31,477 nt of DNA from a bacterium UBP8_UBA6595 (GTDB taxonomy: Bacteria; Margulisbacteria; Marinamargulisbacteria; UBA6595). The stretch spans positions 1 through 31,477 of the forward strand of contig DJIL01000027.1 in NCBI GenBank assembly GCA_002433595.1, written 5' to 3'. Both the position numbers and the translations under genes were made by a program. Of the stretch, positions 23,632 to 30,883 are shown piece by piece. Numbering within the stretch: the stretch's first letter is position 1; every line of letters begins with the position of its first letter. The notes beneath the pieces were generated by a model. That model was given only the letters and a program-made list of their open reading frames with translations. It was not told the DNA's origin and did not search any database.

Positions 23632-25250
23632 TCGCTCGACTCCGGGCGTTGCCCTGGCCCGTACTCATCGGGCTGAGTCTGTTTCTGCTGCATAGTATTG
23701 TAGCCAGTAGCTTGAGTTTTTTTTATCAGGATGAAGCTGCCTATTCTGGATTTGGATTGACCATGATCCAAACTGGCAATTGGCTCATTCCTGAGTTTGA
23801 ATGGTCCAGCATTCATCGAAAACCCCCGTTGTATTTTTGGCTCATTGCCAGCAGTTATTCGTTATTTGGCGTATCAGAATTTACCATGCGACTCCCCGCT
23901 TTCCTGAGCCTAATCGGCCTGTATGCCACCCTATGGTTTTGGGGCAAGCGCATGCTGGGAGCCCGCATAGCCGGGTGGTCTGTGCTGGTTTTAAGCACAT
24001 CATTATTTGTGCCTCTATTGGGAATTATGGCTTTAGTGGACGCACCCTTGCTGTTGATGAGTACGCTTGCTGCCTGTTGCGTCTATACGGTCTTGCACTC
24101 CCCCCGGTACCACTGGTGGGCTATTTTGGGTTTTTGGTCCTGCATAAGTGCGGGGGTTTTACTTAAAGGCCCTCCCATTATTATCTTTGGGGGTATGCTG
24201 GGACTGTTGTTGCTAATCCTACATCCCCACCGATGGCGACTATTGTCCTTGCATCCATGGCTATTTGGCCCCATTAGCTTGATCCCATTCGCTTTATGGG
24301 CCTATGCCACCACACGCGTGGACAATGGCGCCTTATTGGCGTGGATGCTGGACTGGTATGTGGTGCGCCGCATCAATGGCTCAACCCTGGGCCATTGGGG
24401 GCCCCCGGGCTATTACACCCTGTCTTTCCTGTTGTTTTTTATGCCCTATGCTCTGTTTATCCCCCAAGCCGTTGTTCAGGGGTGCCAGTGGGTGAAAAAC
24501 CGCCACTCTGTCGGGCTGTGGGTTGTGGCTTGGTTTTTGGCTGGCTGGGTGTTTTACGAGCTATCACCCAGCAAACTGCCTGCCTATGTCGTGACCGCCC
24601 ATGTGCCATTGGCCATTGCGATTGCCTATAGCATCACCACGTACTTGGACTACCGACCCATTGCCCTGCGCACTGGCCAAATTGTACACGGCTGTATCCT
24701 GGGAATCTGGCTGATTATCTTATGGCTAATCCCAACCTATTTTGGGTTTACGCGTACTGTTAGTTTGATCGTTGGCCTAACCCTGGGTGCTGGGTATTTG
24801 GGCTATCGCATCTTGCACGCAATTCGTGCCAATCAGCCGGAAAGCGTTGTCAAAAGCACGGTGATTCAAGGCCTTGGCTTTATGCTGTTGTTTTGGGGGC
24901 TTTTAGTCCCCCTATGTGATACTGTTAAATCAGCCCCACGGTCTATGGCTCGTTATTTACACCAAACAGTACCCGCATCCACCCCAATTATCGTGGCCCA
25001 TACCCAGTACGAACCGATTCACTTGCTGGTGTATTTATCCGAACACTTTGAAACCGTCACCGTGTTCAAATCACCGGAGACACTGGTTGATTATTATCAG
25101 GACAATCCAACCAGTGTCTTTGTCCTTTCAGACGCCCAATTTCACACCCTTCAAACCAGTATCCCCGCACTCACCGGCCGTCGCTTTGGCCCACCCGATC
25201 AGCCCAACATGCCGGTATTGCGGTACACTGTTGTGGTCCCTACCCATTAA
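23628..25250 (+). CDS. ArnT/PMT-type (GT83/GT39-like) membrane glycosyltransferase
   Basis: An integral inner-membrane enzyme of the GT-C fold that transfers a sugar from a polyprenyl-phosphate donor to a lipid or protein on the periplasmic side. 540 residues with about ten hydrophobic segments; the first loop has the acidic motif YQDEAAYSGFG and the RKPPLYFWL motif typical of ArnT, and LLKGPP follows the central helices. A soluble tail of ~100 residues ends the protein. I take the GTG at 23628, which overlaps the upstream stop as GTGA; a longer start at 23565 would lie inside the preceding gene. Lipid A or other envelope glycans are plausible acceptors, by inference. The stop shares a TTAA with the convergent orphan gene. 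Confidence 0.9.
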   Translation: MIARLRALPWPVLIGLSLFLLHSIVASSLSFFYQDEAAYSGFGLTMIQTGNWLIPEFEWSSIHRKPPLYFWLIASSYSLFGVSEFTMRLPAFLSLIGLYATLWFWGKRMLGARIAGWSVLVLSTSLFVPLLGIMALVDAPLLLMSTLAACCVYTVLHSPRYHWWAILGFWSCISAGVLLKGPPIIIFGGMLGLLLLILHPHRWRLLSLHPWLFGPISLIPFALWAYATTRVDNGALLAWMLDWYVVRRINGSTLGHWGPPGYYTLSFLLFFMPYALFIPQAVVQGCQWVKNRHSVGLWVVAWFLAGWVFYELSPSKLPAYVVTAHVPLAIAIAYSITTYLDYRPIALRTGQIVHGCILGIWLIILWLIPTYFGFTRTVSLIVGLTLGAGYLGYRILHAIRANQPESVVKSTVIQGLGFMLLFWGLLVPLCDTVKSAPRSMARYLHQTVPASTPIIVAHTQYEPIHLLVYLSEHFETVTVFKSPETLVDYYQDNPTSVFVLSDAQFHTLQTSIPALTGRRFGPPDQPNMPVLRYTVVVPTH

Positions 25251-25555
25251 TTTTTCGCATCATCTGAAAAACTGGTATCTCTTCTTTTACTAGAACGCGG
25301 CCCCATCGGAGACGCTTTAGCATCCTCCCCCGTGCTCGGGGCTTCTGGTTTAGCAATAGGGCCGGTGTAGATGCTGGGTTCGGTGTTGGCTCTGGGTCGT
25401 CGATTCAACAAATTGGACCCAGGAGTATGAACTATATCGTCGGCGCTGTCACACCTTGCCCGTTGACTGCAACCTGCTGTTTTAGGACGGTCTCCACCGG
25501 TATCTGGCAACGGTGCTGGGCATTGATGGGATATTCCTCTACTCGTTTCAATCAC
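25247..25555 (-). CDS. Hypothetical small disordered protein
   Basis: 102 residues from GTG 25555, which has AAGGAG 8 bases upstream; this is the main support for the start, since an earlier GTG at 25564 overlaps that ribosome binding site. The protein is rich in Pro, Ser, Arg, Asp and Gly with few hydrophobic residues, so it is likely unstructured. It has three cysteines and ends with a charged tail (SSKRRDTSFSDDAKN). No family, signal peptide or membrane helix is recognised. It overlaps the end of the glycosyltransferase by 4 bp. It could be a chance open frame, but the ribosome binding site favours a real gene. Confidence 0.5.
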   Translation of the reverse strand: MIETSRGISHQCPAPLPDTGGDRPKTAGCSQRARCDSADDIVHTPGSNLLNRRPRANTEPSIYTGPIAKPEAPSTGEDAKASPMGPRSSKRRDTSFSDDAKN

Positions 25556-25563
25556 TAGAAACA

Positions 25564-25569
25564 CTCCTT
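25564..25569 (-). promoter_or_regulatory. Shine-Dalgarno of the 25.2-kb orphan gene
   Basis: AAGGAG on the minus strand, 8 bases before the GTG at 25555. It determines the start chosen for this gene. Confidence 0.5.
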
Positions 25570-25585
25570 GTCATATATTGGTTGC

Positions 25586-25633
25586 AACTGAATTTTTCAG
25601 TTTTAGGATCAAAATTTGGATATATTGGATATA
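25586..25633. repeat. Hairpin and 9-bp tandem repeat upstream of xseA
   Basis: AACTGAA-TTT-TTCAGTT (25586-25602) is a perfect inverted repeat with seven-base arms and a three-base loop. Shortly after, TTGGATATA occurs twice in tandem (25616-25624 and 25625-25633). Both sit in the 174-bp divergent gap between the orphan gene and xseA and are candidate operator sites; nothing else is seen in this gap apart from A/T-rich promoter-like hexamers. Confidence 0.7.
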
Positions 25634-25691
25634 AAAAAATAATGCTATTATGTAGGTATATTTGTCAACAGCTTGAAAAAATATTCGAGTA

Positions 25692-25721
25692 TCGACAAGA
25701 CGGCATCCCCTGCGATACAGT
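25692..25721 (+). promoter_or_regulatory. xseA promoter, leaderless
   Basis: TCGACA (25692-25697, five of six to consensus), an 18-bp spacer and TACAGT (25716-25721) stand 8 bases before the ATG at 25730. No Shine-Dalgarno sequence. It helps choose the 25730 start. Confidence 0.5.
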
Positions 25722-25729
25722 CTGTATTA

Positions 25730-26896
25730 ATGACCGTCAAATCCCGCCCCGCATTGTCCATATCCGACCTCAATTATTTGCTTAAGCAACTATTGGATGC
25801 CGAGCCTTTACTCGCCCAACTGGCCATTACGGGTACTATTACCCAGTATCGCCATTACGCAAAAACAGGGGCTCATTACATCACGCTATCCGATGATACT
25901 AGCACTATTCAGGCGATTGCTTTTAAGCTAGATACGGTTGACCCAATCAAGCCCGGTCAGTTAATTACCGCCATTGGTCGGCCCACATTCTACACCAAAC
26001 GCGGCACCCTGCAATTTCAAATTTATGCCCTAAAACCTCTCACTGTTAGCCCCATGACTCAAGCCTTTGAAGCGTTAAAAGCCCAATTAAAGGCCGAAGG
26101 GTTGTTTGACCCGGAACGAAAAAAGCCCATCCCCAACTACCCTAAGCGCATTACCCTAATTACGGCCAGTCCCTCAGCTGCCTTGTCTGATTTTCTAAAT
26201 TTGAAGCAGGCGCTCGTCCCGCACCTCACCCTTCAAGTCATTCCCGTTCGTGTTCAGGGGTCCCAGGCCCCTGCTGACATTGTTGCAGCCTGTCAAACTG
26301 CCAATGCTCATGCCGCTGATTTAGTGGTTATCTTGCGGGGGGGTGGATCAGCCGAAGATTTAGCCGCTTTCAACAACGAGCGTGTCGTGCGCGCAGTAGC
26401 CACATGCACCGCCCCAACAATTAGCGCTATTGGACATGACATTGATGTCAGCCTCACTGACTTTGTGGTGGACCATCGATCCGCAACCCCCTCAAGCGCT
26501 ATTCATACCATTGCAGCCCCCTTCCAAGCCGCTCGCACAACCCTGAGTACGCACTTAAGCAACGCCCACCAACGCGTAACCACTCAACTGGCACAAACAC
26601 GCCAGCGGGTGCTCAGCGCCTTAGACCAAAGCACCCATCAACTCACACGCCAAGTTCAGACACTCAACCAACGGGTGCATCATACATTAGCCTTGGCCGA
26701 TAGTCACAATCCACTAAAAAAGCTAGCCCAAGGATACAGCATCACGCAGCGTGATGACCAACCCGTTCACTCAATTGCCGGGCTGTCAACCGGTCAATCC
26801 ATTACAACCCGTGTTTCTGACGGATCAATAACCAGCCAAATTCAGCATGTGCAACCAACCACCACCCCTATTGCAAAACCCCTCATAAAGCTATAG
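25730..26896 (+). CDS. xseA: Exodeoxyribonuclease VII large subunit
   Basis: The catalytic subunit of the single-strand-specific exonuclease VII. From ATG 25730 it has 388 residues, starting MTVKSRPALSISDLNYLL like the family; a TTG at 25673 would add 19 residues but lies upstream of the putative promoter. An N-terminal OB-fold (~10-110) is followed by the catalytic domain with RITLITASPSAAL, VVILRGGGSAEDLAAFN and GHDIDVSLTDFVVDHRSATPSSA. The usual GHE-x-D reads GHD-I-D here, a conservative change. A long helical coiled-coil region (~255-330) and LAQGYSITQ close the protein. xseB follows after 10 bp, so both subunits are made together. Confidence 0.95.
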   Translation: MTVKSRPALSISDLNYLLKQLLDAEPLLAQLAITGTITQYRHYAKTGAHYITLSDDTSTIQAIAFKLDTVDPIKPGQLITAIGRPTFYTKRGTLQFQIYALKPLTVSPMTQAFEALKAQLKAEGLFDPERKKPIPNYPKRITLITASPSAALSDFLNLKQALVPHLTLQVIPVRVQGSQAPADIVAACQTANAHAADLVVILRGGGSAEDLAAFNNERVVRAVATCTAPTISAIGHDIDVSLTDFVVDHRSATPSSAIHTIAAPFQAARTTLSTHLSNAHQRVTTQLAQTRQRVLSALDQSTHQLTRQVQTLNQRVHHTLALADSHNPLKKLAQGYSITQRDDQPVHSIAGLSTGQSITTRVSDGSITSQIQHVQPTTTPIAKPLIKL

Positions 26897-26906
26897 CATT
26901 AACTAT

Positions 26907-27107
26907 ATGAAAGAACAGTTGGACCAATTGGATGTCTGGGTTAAGCAATTGGCGCAAGCGGATCCGACCGAGGCCCTCACGATTTACACAACTATTGTAG
27001 CAGAATCTACCGCTATTTTAGAGCAACTTAACACCCTCAATGATACTGTCAAGACATTAAGTCACGAAGCCACTGAAATCATCAATAATGCCGCAATCAC
27101 TCCCTAA
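26907..27107 (+). CDS. xseB: Exodeoxyribonuclease VII small subunit
   Basis: 66 residues, all-helical and acidic, the usual size and character of XseB, which binds along the large-subunit coiled coil. The order xseA-xseB-ispA is widespread in bacteria and supports the call, because sequence similarity in such a short helical protein is weak. No Shine-Dalgarno sequence is visible before ATG 26907. It overlaps ispA by 20 bp. Confidence 0.85.
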   Translation: MKEQLDQLDVWVKQLAQADPTEALTIYTTIVAESTAILEQLNTLNDTVKTLSHEATEIINNAAITP

Positions 27108-27978
27108 TTTTATTGCTAAAACAAAGCCCCTCCTTATGGGCCAGTTGGACCAACTGACCCAGTTTAACTTGGAAGACCCACGACAGCAATTGGCTACGGC
27201 CATGCGCCATACCTTATTGGCGCCCTCAAAATGCTTCCGGGGGTTGCTTGTCTGTGCCACCCACCGTATTTTTTCGGATACTGTCGATACAATATTGCCG
27301 GTAGCTTGTGCCATTGAAATGCTGCACACCGGTTCTTTAATTTATGATGATTTGCCCTGCATGGACAACGATACATTGCGCCGTGGGCAACCCTGCTGCC
27401 ATTGCCTGTTTGGGGAAGATATTGCCATATTGGCGGCCTACACGCTCCAGTGCTATGCCTATGAGATTTTAAATCAACCCACTAACTTTGACCCCAAAAA
27501 TCAATTGGCGATGATGCAATTTATTAGCCAGGCCTGTGGCATCCATGGTATTGCGGGTGGGCAAGCATTGGACTTAATTCAAGCCCGATCTTCAGAAAAA
27601 ATTAGCCCAGTTGAAACCATTCATGCCCTAAAGACGGGCGCCACTATTGTAGCATGCGTGTGTATTCCCGCAATTTTGCACGGGGCCGACCCCACTACAC
27701 TGGACACGCTAAAAAAAACAGGCAGTCATTTGGGGCTCTTATTTCAGATTGTGGATGACATTCTAGACGTTGTATCGCCATCAGAAACGCTGGGTAAAAC
27801 AGCCAATAAAGATAGCGAACAAAACAAATTTACCTATATTTCCGAACTTGGTTTAGCGGGTGCAAAAGCCGAAGCTCAGCATCAAGCGGACTGTGCAAAA
27901 AAACAATTGGATAGCCTCAATTATCCCAATAACCACCTTTACGGATTTGTAGAATGGGCGCAAACGCGTATTCATTAA
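27088..27978 (+). CDS. ispA: Polyprenyl diphosphate synthase (farnesyl/geranylgeranyl, IspA-type)
   Basis: A trans-prenyltransferase that condenses isopentenyl diphosphate with allylic diphosphates to make C15-C20 chains. In 296 residues the first aspartate-rich motif is DDLPCMDND starting at D87 and the second is FQIVDDILD with D223, D224 and D227; GGQALDL and GKTANKD complete the family signature. The N-terminal GGKRLRP motif is degenerate: K48-CFR51 keeps the Lys and one Arg, but the glycines are replaced by Pro-Ser. The protein is unusually Cys-rich (C49, C56, C74, C91, C103, C104, C106 and more). Product length cannot be told. It overlaps xseB by 20 bp and nadC by 25 bp (with the longer nadC start). 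Confidence 0.92.
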   Translation: MPQSLPNFIAKTKPLLMGQLDQLTQFNLEDPRQQLATAMRHTLLAPSKCFRGLLVCATHRIFSDTVDTILPVACAIEMLHTGSLIYDDLPCMDNDTLRRGQPCCHCLFGEDIAILAAYTLQCYAYEILNQPTNFDPKNQLAMMQFISQACGIHGIAGGQALDLIQARSSEKISPVETIHALKTGATIVACVCIPAILHGADPTTLDTLKKTGSHLGLLFQIVDDILDVVSPSETLGKTANKDSEQNKFTYISELGLAGAKAEAQHQADCAKKQLDSLNYPNNHLYGFVEWAQTRIH

Positions 27979-28811
27979 CTATGTGGGCCTCTATTTTGCA
28001 AGAAGACTGTCCCAATGGCGACATTTCAGCTGACTGTCTTGGCTTGGGAGACACACAAGTAACTGCCGCCATTTTAAGTAAAGATTCGGGTATTTTTTTT
28101 GGAGAAGCGTTGGTTCAGCCACTCATTGATGCCCTGCAACAGCCCCTAAGCTACACCTATCATGTTCACGATGGGGCCCCCCTCACACCCGGGCAACCCA
28201 TTTTGACACTATTGGGTACTGCGCGTGCTATAGTCCAGCTTGAACGTCCCTTGCTCAATTGCCTGCAACATTTATCGGGTGTTGCCTCAATTACGCATCA
28301 ATTTGTATCCGCATTAAACAACCCGTCTATTGCCATTGTTGATACCCGAAAAACAACACCCTTGTGGCGGAAATGGGAAAAAAAAGCAGTGGTAGCCGGT
28401 GGTGGGAAAAACCACCGCATGAATTTGTCGGATATGATTTTAATTAAAGAAAACCATATTCAAAGTTTTGCACACTTAAACAATAACCAAACGTTATCCG
28501 ATTGCATTGCCAATGCGAAAGCGCGCTACCCCCAGCATCTGTTAGAAATTGAATTGGACTCGCCCGATCGTTTGCAAGATTGGGACCTAACCGCGGCTGA
28601 TATCATTATGTTTGATAATTTTGACTTTCATGCCTTGCAAGCAGCCAGTGCCTATTGCCGAAACCGATACCCCAATGCCTTGCTAGAAGTGTCTGGAAAT
28701 GTCACACTGGATACTGTGTGTCATTATTCAGAATTACCCATTGATCGAATCGCCATTGGTCGGCTTACCCATTCTGTTCGTGCTCTTGACATGAGTTTAT
28801 TAGTGCAATGA
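27954..28811 (+). CDS. nadC: Nicotinate-nucleotide pyrophosphorylase (quinolinate phosphoribosyltransferase)
   Basis: Converts quinolinate and PRPP to nicotinate mononucleotide in de novo NAD synthesis. 285 residues with the N-terminal EDCPNGDIS, LNCLQHLSGVAS, the active-site DTRKTTPLWR, GGGKNHRMNLSDMILIKENH, the metal-binding IELDS, IIMFDNF and LLEVSGNV, ending LTHSVRALDMSL. The start is uncertain: ATG 27954 (25-bp overlap with ispA) gives a more usual N-terminus than ATG 27981, which begins 2 bp after the ispA stop. Neither has a Shine-Dalgarno sequence. It overlaps the next gene by 4 bp (ATGA). nadA and nadB are not in the window. Confidence 0.95.
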   Translation: MGANAYSLTMWASILQEDCPNGDISADCLGLGDTQVTAAILSKDSGIFFGEALVQPLIDALQQPLSYTYHVHDGAPLTPGQPILTLLGTARAIVQLERPLLNCLQHLSGVASITHQFVSALNNPSIAIVDTRKTTPLWRKWEKKAVVAGGGKNHRMNLSDMILIKENHIQSFAHLNNNQTLSDCIANAKARYPQHLLEIELDSPDRLQDWDLTAADIIMFDNFDFHALQAASAYCRNRYPNALLEVSGNVTLDTVCHYSELPIDRIAIGRLTHSVRALDMSLLVQ

Positions 28812-29455
28812 TTGATGTAAACGAAACAACCCCTTACGATTCCTTAGATTATCCCGCCCTAGCGAATACCTGTAAAGCCTGCCAAGCGTGTGGTTTATCT
28901 GAGACTCGCACACAGGTTGTTGTTGGAACGGGACCTGTTCCGTGTAACCTTATGATTATTGGTGAAGGGCCTGGTGCCAAAGAAGACGAACAAGGGCTTC
29001 CCTTTATTGGACGATCGGGCCAATTATTAACTAAAATTTTAGACTCTGTTAGCATTAATCGCGAATCCGATGTCTATATTACTAATATTGTTAAATGCCG
29101 CCCCCCCAAAAACCGAGACCCCCAAAAAGATGAGGTTGCTGCCTGTAAACCCTATTTAATTCGACAAATTCAACTGGTCCAGCCAAAACTATTGCTTGTA
29201 CTGGGTGCCCCTGCATTGAAAACAGTATTGGAAGAGACCACCCCGATCTCTAAAGTTCGCGGTTCTTGGTACCAAACTCCTGTAAATTATATGGATGACA
29301 ATTTGTACATTATGCCGTTATTCCACCCATCGTATTTACTCCGCAACGATAGCCGAGAAAAAGGCAGCCCAAAGTGGCTAACCTGGCATGATTTAAAAGA
29401 AATTAAAGCCGCCTTGTCTTTTTACGAACAAAGCGAATTGGACAGTGCACTCTAA
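28808..29455 (+). CDS. udg: Type-4 uracil-DNA glycosylase (iron-sulfur)
   Basis: Removes uracil from DNA to start base-excision repair. 215 residues, the family size. The four 4Fe-4S cysteines are C22, C25, C97 (KCRPPKNRDP) and C113 (ACKPYL). Active-site motif A is GEGPGAKEDEQGLPFIGRSG (from residue 52) and the second motif is HPSYLLR with H173. It is translationally coupled to nadC through ATGA and ends the xseA operon; a fresh promoter for the following gene lies across its end. With exonuclease VII in the same operon there is a DNA-maintenance theme. Confidence 0.95.
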   Translation: MIDVNETTPYDSLDYPALANTCKACQACGLSETRTQVVVGTGPVPCNLMIIGEGPGAKEDEQGLPFIGRSGQLLTKILDSVSINRESDVYITNIVKCRPPKNRDPQKDEVAACKPYLIRQIQLVQPKLLLVLGAPALKTVLEETTPISKVRGSWYQTPVNYMDDNLYIMPLFHPSYLLRNDSREKGSPKWLTWHDLKEIKAALSFYEQSELDSAL

Positions 29456-29468
29456 ATCAACCTACACT
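29438..29468 (+). promoter_or_regulatory. Promoter of the M15-like gene, leaderless
   Basis: TTGGAC (29438-29443), a 19-bp spacer and TACACT (29463-29468), then 7 bases to the ATG at 29476. The -35 part is inside the end of the glycosylase gene. No Shine-Dalgarno sequence. Confidence 0.5.
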
Positions 29469-29475
29469 AATACTA

Positions 29476-30054
29476 ATGACTGAACAAAACCTTAAAAAAA
29501 AGCGCCCTCGGCATTCTAAAAAACCTCAAAACAAACCCAAATCAGAGGCACTTGCCCCATCGGACCCACCCGATACCTCTAAACCAAAACGTACCCGGCG
29601 GCGCCGGCGAAAACGAAGTGTCAAAAACCTTTCCGACCATTTTTCATTGCGTGACTTTGCCTGTAAAGTTTCCGGTTGTTCGGCTAAAAAAAAGGTTAGA
29701 GTTAGCCTGGGCCTTATTGGTGGCCTTGAACTCCTTCACCAACGCAGTCAACAACCCATTCAAATTATTAAAGGCTACGAATGTGACACCCATGCAAAAA
29801 AATCAATTTATAAAAACTATCACCCATCCGGCATTGCTGCAGAAATTAAAATTGATACCTTAGACCCCACTGATGTGTTTAAACTTGCCGAAACAATTGA
29901 TGAGTTTTTAGGCCTCGGTTTAAATTTAGACACCCAAACCGTTTATGTCGATACTCGTAAAGAAAACCCCCAAAAGTGGGTGTCTAAAGATGGCATAAGA
30001 ACCGACATTACGGAGCATAACCGCCACCAATGGTTTAATGAATCCAGCACTTGA
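29476..30054 (+). CDS. M15-peptidase-like protein with basic N-terminus, probably inactive
   Basis: 192 residues. The first ~50 are Lys/Arg/Pro-rich with an Arg run (R39, then R41-R45), presumably disordered. Residues ~51-170 follow the Peptidase_M15 (D-Ala-D-Ala carboxypeptidase / Hedgehog fold) pattern: SDHFSLRDFACK at 53-64, IQIIKGYECD at 95-104, HPSGIAAEIKID at 116-127 and VYVDTRKENPQKW at 156-168. Active members have H-x6-D and a final H in VHVD; here the Asp is E123 and the His is Y157, so zinc binding is probably impaired. There is no signal peptide, odd for a peptidoglycan enzyme. It has its own promoter and overlaps the recombinase gene by 17 bp. Confidence 0.7.
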   Translation: MTEQNLKKKRPRHSKKPQNKPKSEALAPSDPPDTSKPKRTRRRRRKRSVKNLSDHFSLRDFACKVSGCSAKKKVRVSLGLIGGLELLHQRSQQPIQIIKGYECDTHAKKSIYKNYHPSGIAAEIKIDTLDPTDVFKLAETIDEFLGLGLNLDTQTVYVDTRKENPQKWVSKDGIRTDITEHNRHQWFNESST

Positions 30055-30883
30055 TGCGTTTATTCACCATTTGCGCAATCACCGCATGTGTGCCACCCAC
30101 ACCATTGAAAGCTATCGTCGGGATATTTATCGAATGTGCCAATTTCACCCCAATCGCACACCCGATACCCTTACCCTTTCTGAGGCCAAACAGTATATTC
30201 ATGCCTGCCATGCCGCTGGGCTTGGCGCCCGGTCCCTACGCCGGCATCTGGCTAGCTTGCGTGCTTTTTGGCTTTTTTTAGGCGTTAAGCCCTGCGTTTG
30301 GGACGCCATTCCATCGCCCAAGTTTCAATCCGCACTACCCACAGCCCTATCCCCCCTTACCGTGTACACACTCCTGGATCAGTTGTCTCACTCGCCCCTT
30401 GGCATTCGCAATCGAGCCGTTTGTGAATTGCTCTATGCGTCGGGAATCCGAGTCTCTGAACTGGTTCAAGCAAAACTGACTGATTTAAATCTAGACGCGC
30501 GTTGCCTTATGGTTCTAGGCAAGGGAAGTAAACAGCGACTGGCTTTTTTTGACGATCGAGCCCATGGCTATTTGATACAGTATTGTCACCACATTCGAAC
30601 GCAGTGGGAGTCAAAAAGCCCCCATGTGTTTATTACCAAGCAGGGACGGCCGCTGCAAGTTCGTAGTATTCAGCGAATAGTCAACGCCTTAGGCTCACCC
30701 AGCGGGCATACCCTAACCCCCCACACGTTTCGTCATTCGTTTGCCACACGATTACTCAATAATGGGGCCGACTTGCGGATGATCCAACACCTACTGGGTC
30801 ATGAAAACCTAACCACCACGGAGCTCTATACCCATGTGTCTACCACCGAGCTGAAGAAGCTGTATCATGCCGCGTTTGTTTAG
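30038..30883 (+). CDS. Tyrosine recombinase, XerC/XerD type
   Basis: 281 residues with a SAM-like N-terminal DNA-binding domain (~1-90) and a catalytic domain carrying the complete set R138, K162, H229, R232, H255 and the nucleophile Y264 (TELYTHV). The size, the SGIRVSEL and HTFRHSFATRLL blocks and LLGHENLTTTELYTHV are those of the chromosome-dimer recombinases, and a phage integrase would normally have an extra N-terminal arm-binding domain. I cannot decide between XerC and XerD. It starts within the end of the preceding gene (17-bp overlap). No dif-like site was recognised. Its end overlaps the convergent proline-rich gene by 44 bp. Confidence 0.93.
   Translation: MNPALDAFIHHLRNHRMCATHTIESYRRDIYRMCQFHPNRTPDTLTLSEAKQYIHACHAAGLGARSLRRHLASLRAFWLFLGVKPCVWDAIPSPKFQSALPTALSPLTVYTLLDQLSHSPLGIRNRAVCELLYASGIRVSELVQAKLTDLNLDARCLMVLGKGSKQRLAFFDDRAHGYLIQYCHHIRTQWESKSPHVFITKQGRPLQVRSIQRIVNALGSPSGHTLTPHTFRHSFATRLLNNGADLRMIQHLLGHENLTTTELYTHVSTTELKKLYHAAFV

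Noticed and set aside
30038..30883. Tyrosine recombinase as integrase of a mobile element
   Set aside because: Size and motifs fit the housekeeping XerC/D class; no tRNA, attachment repeats or phage structural genes are nearby.
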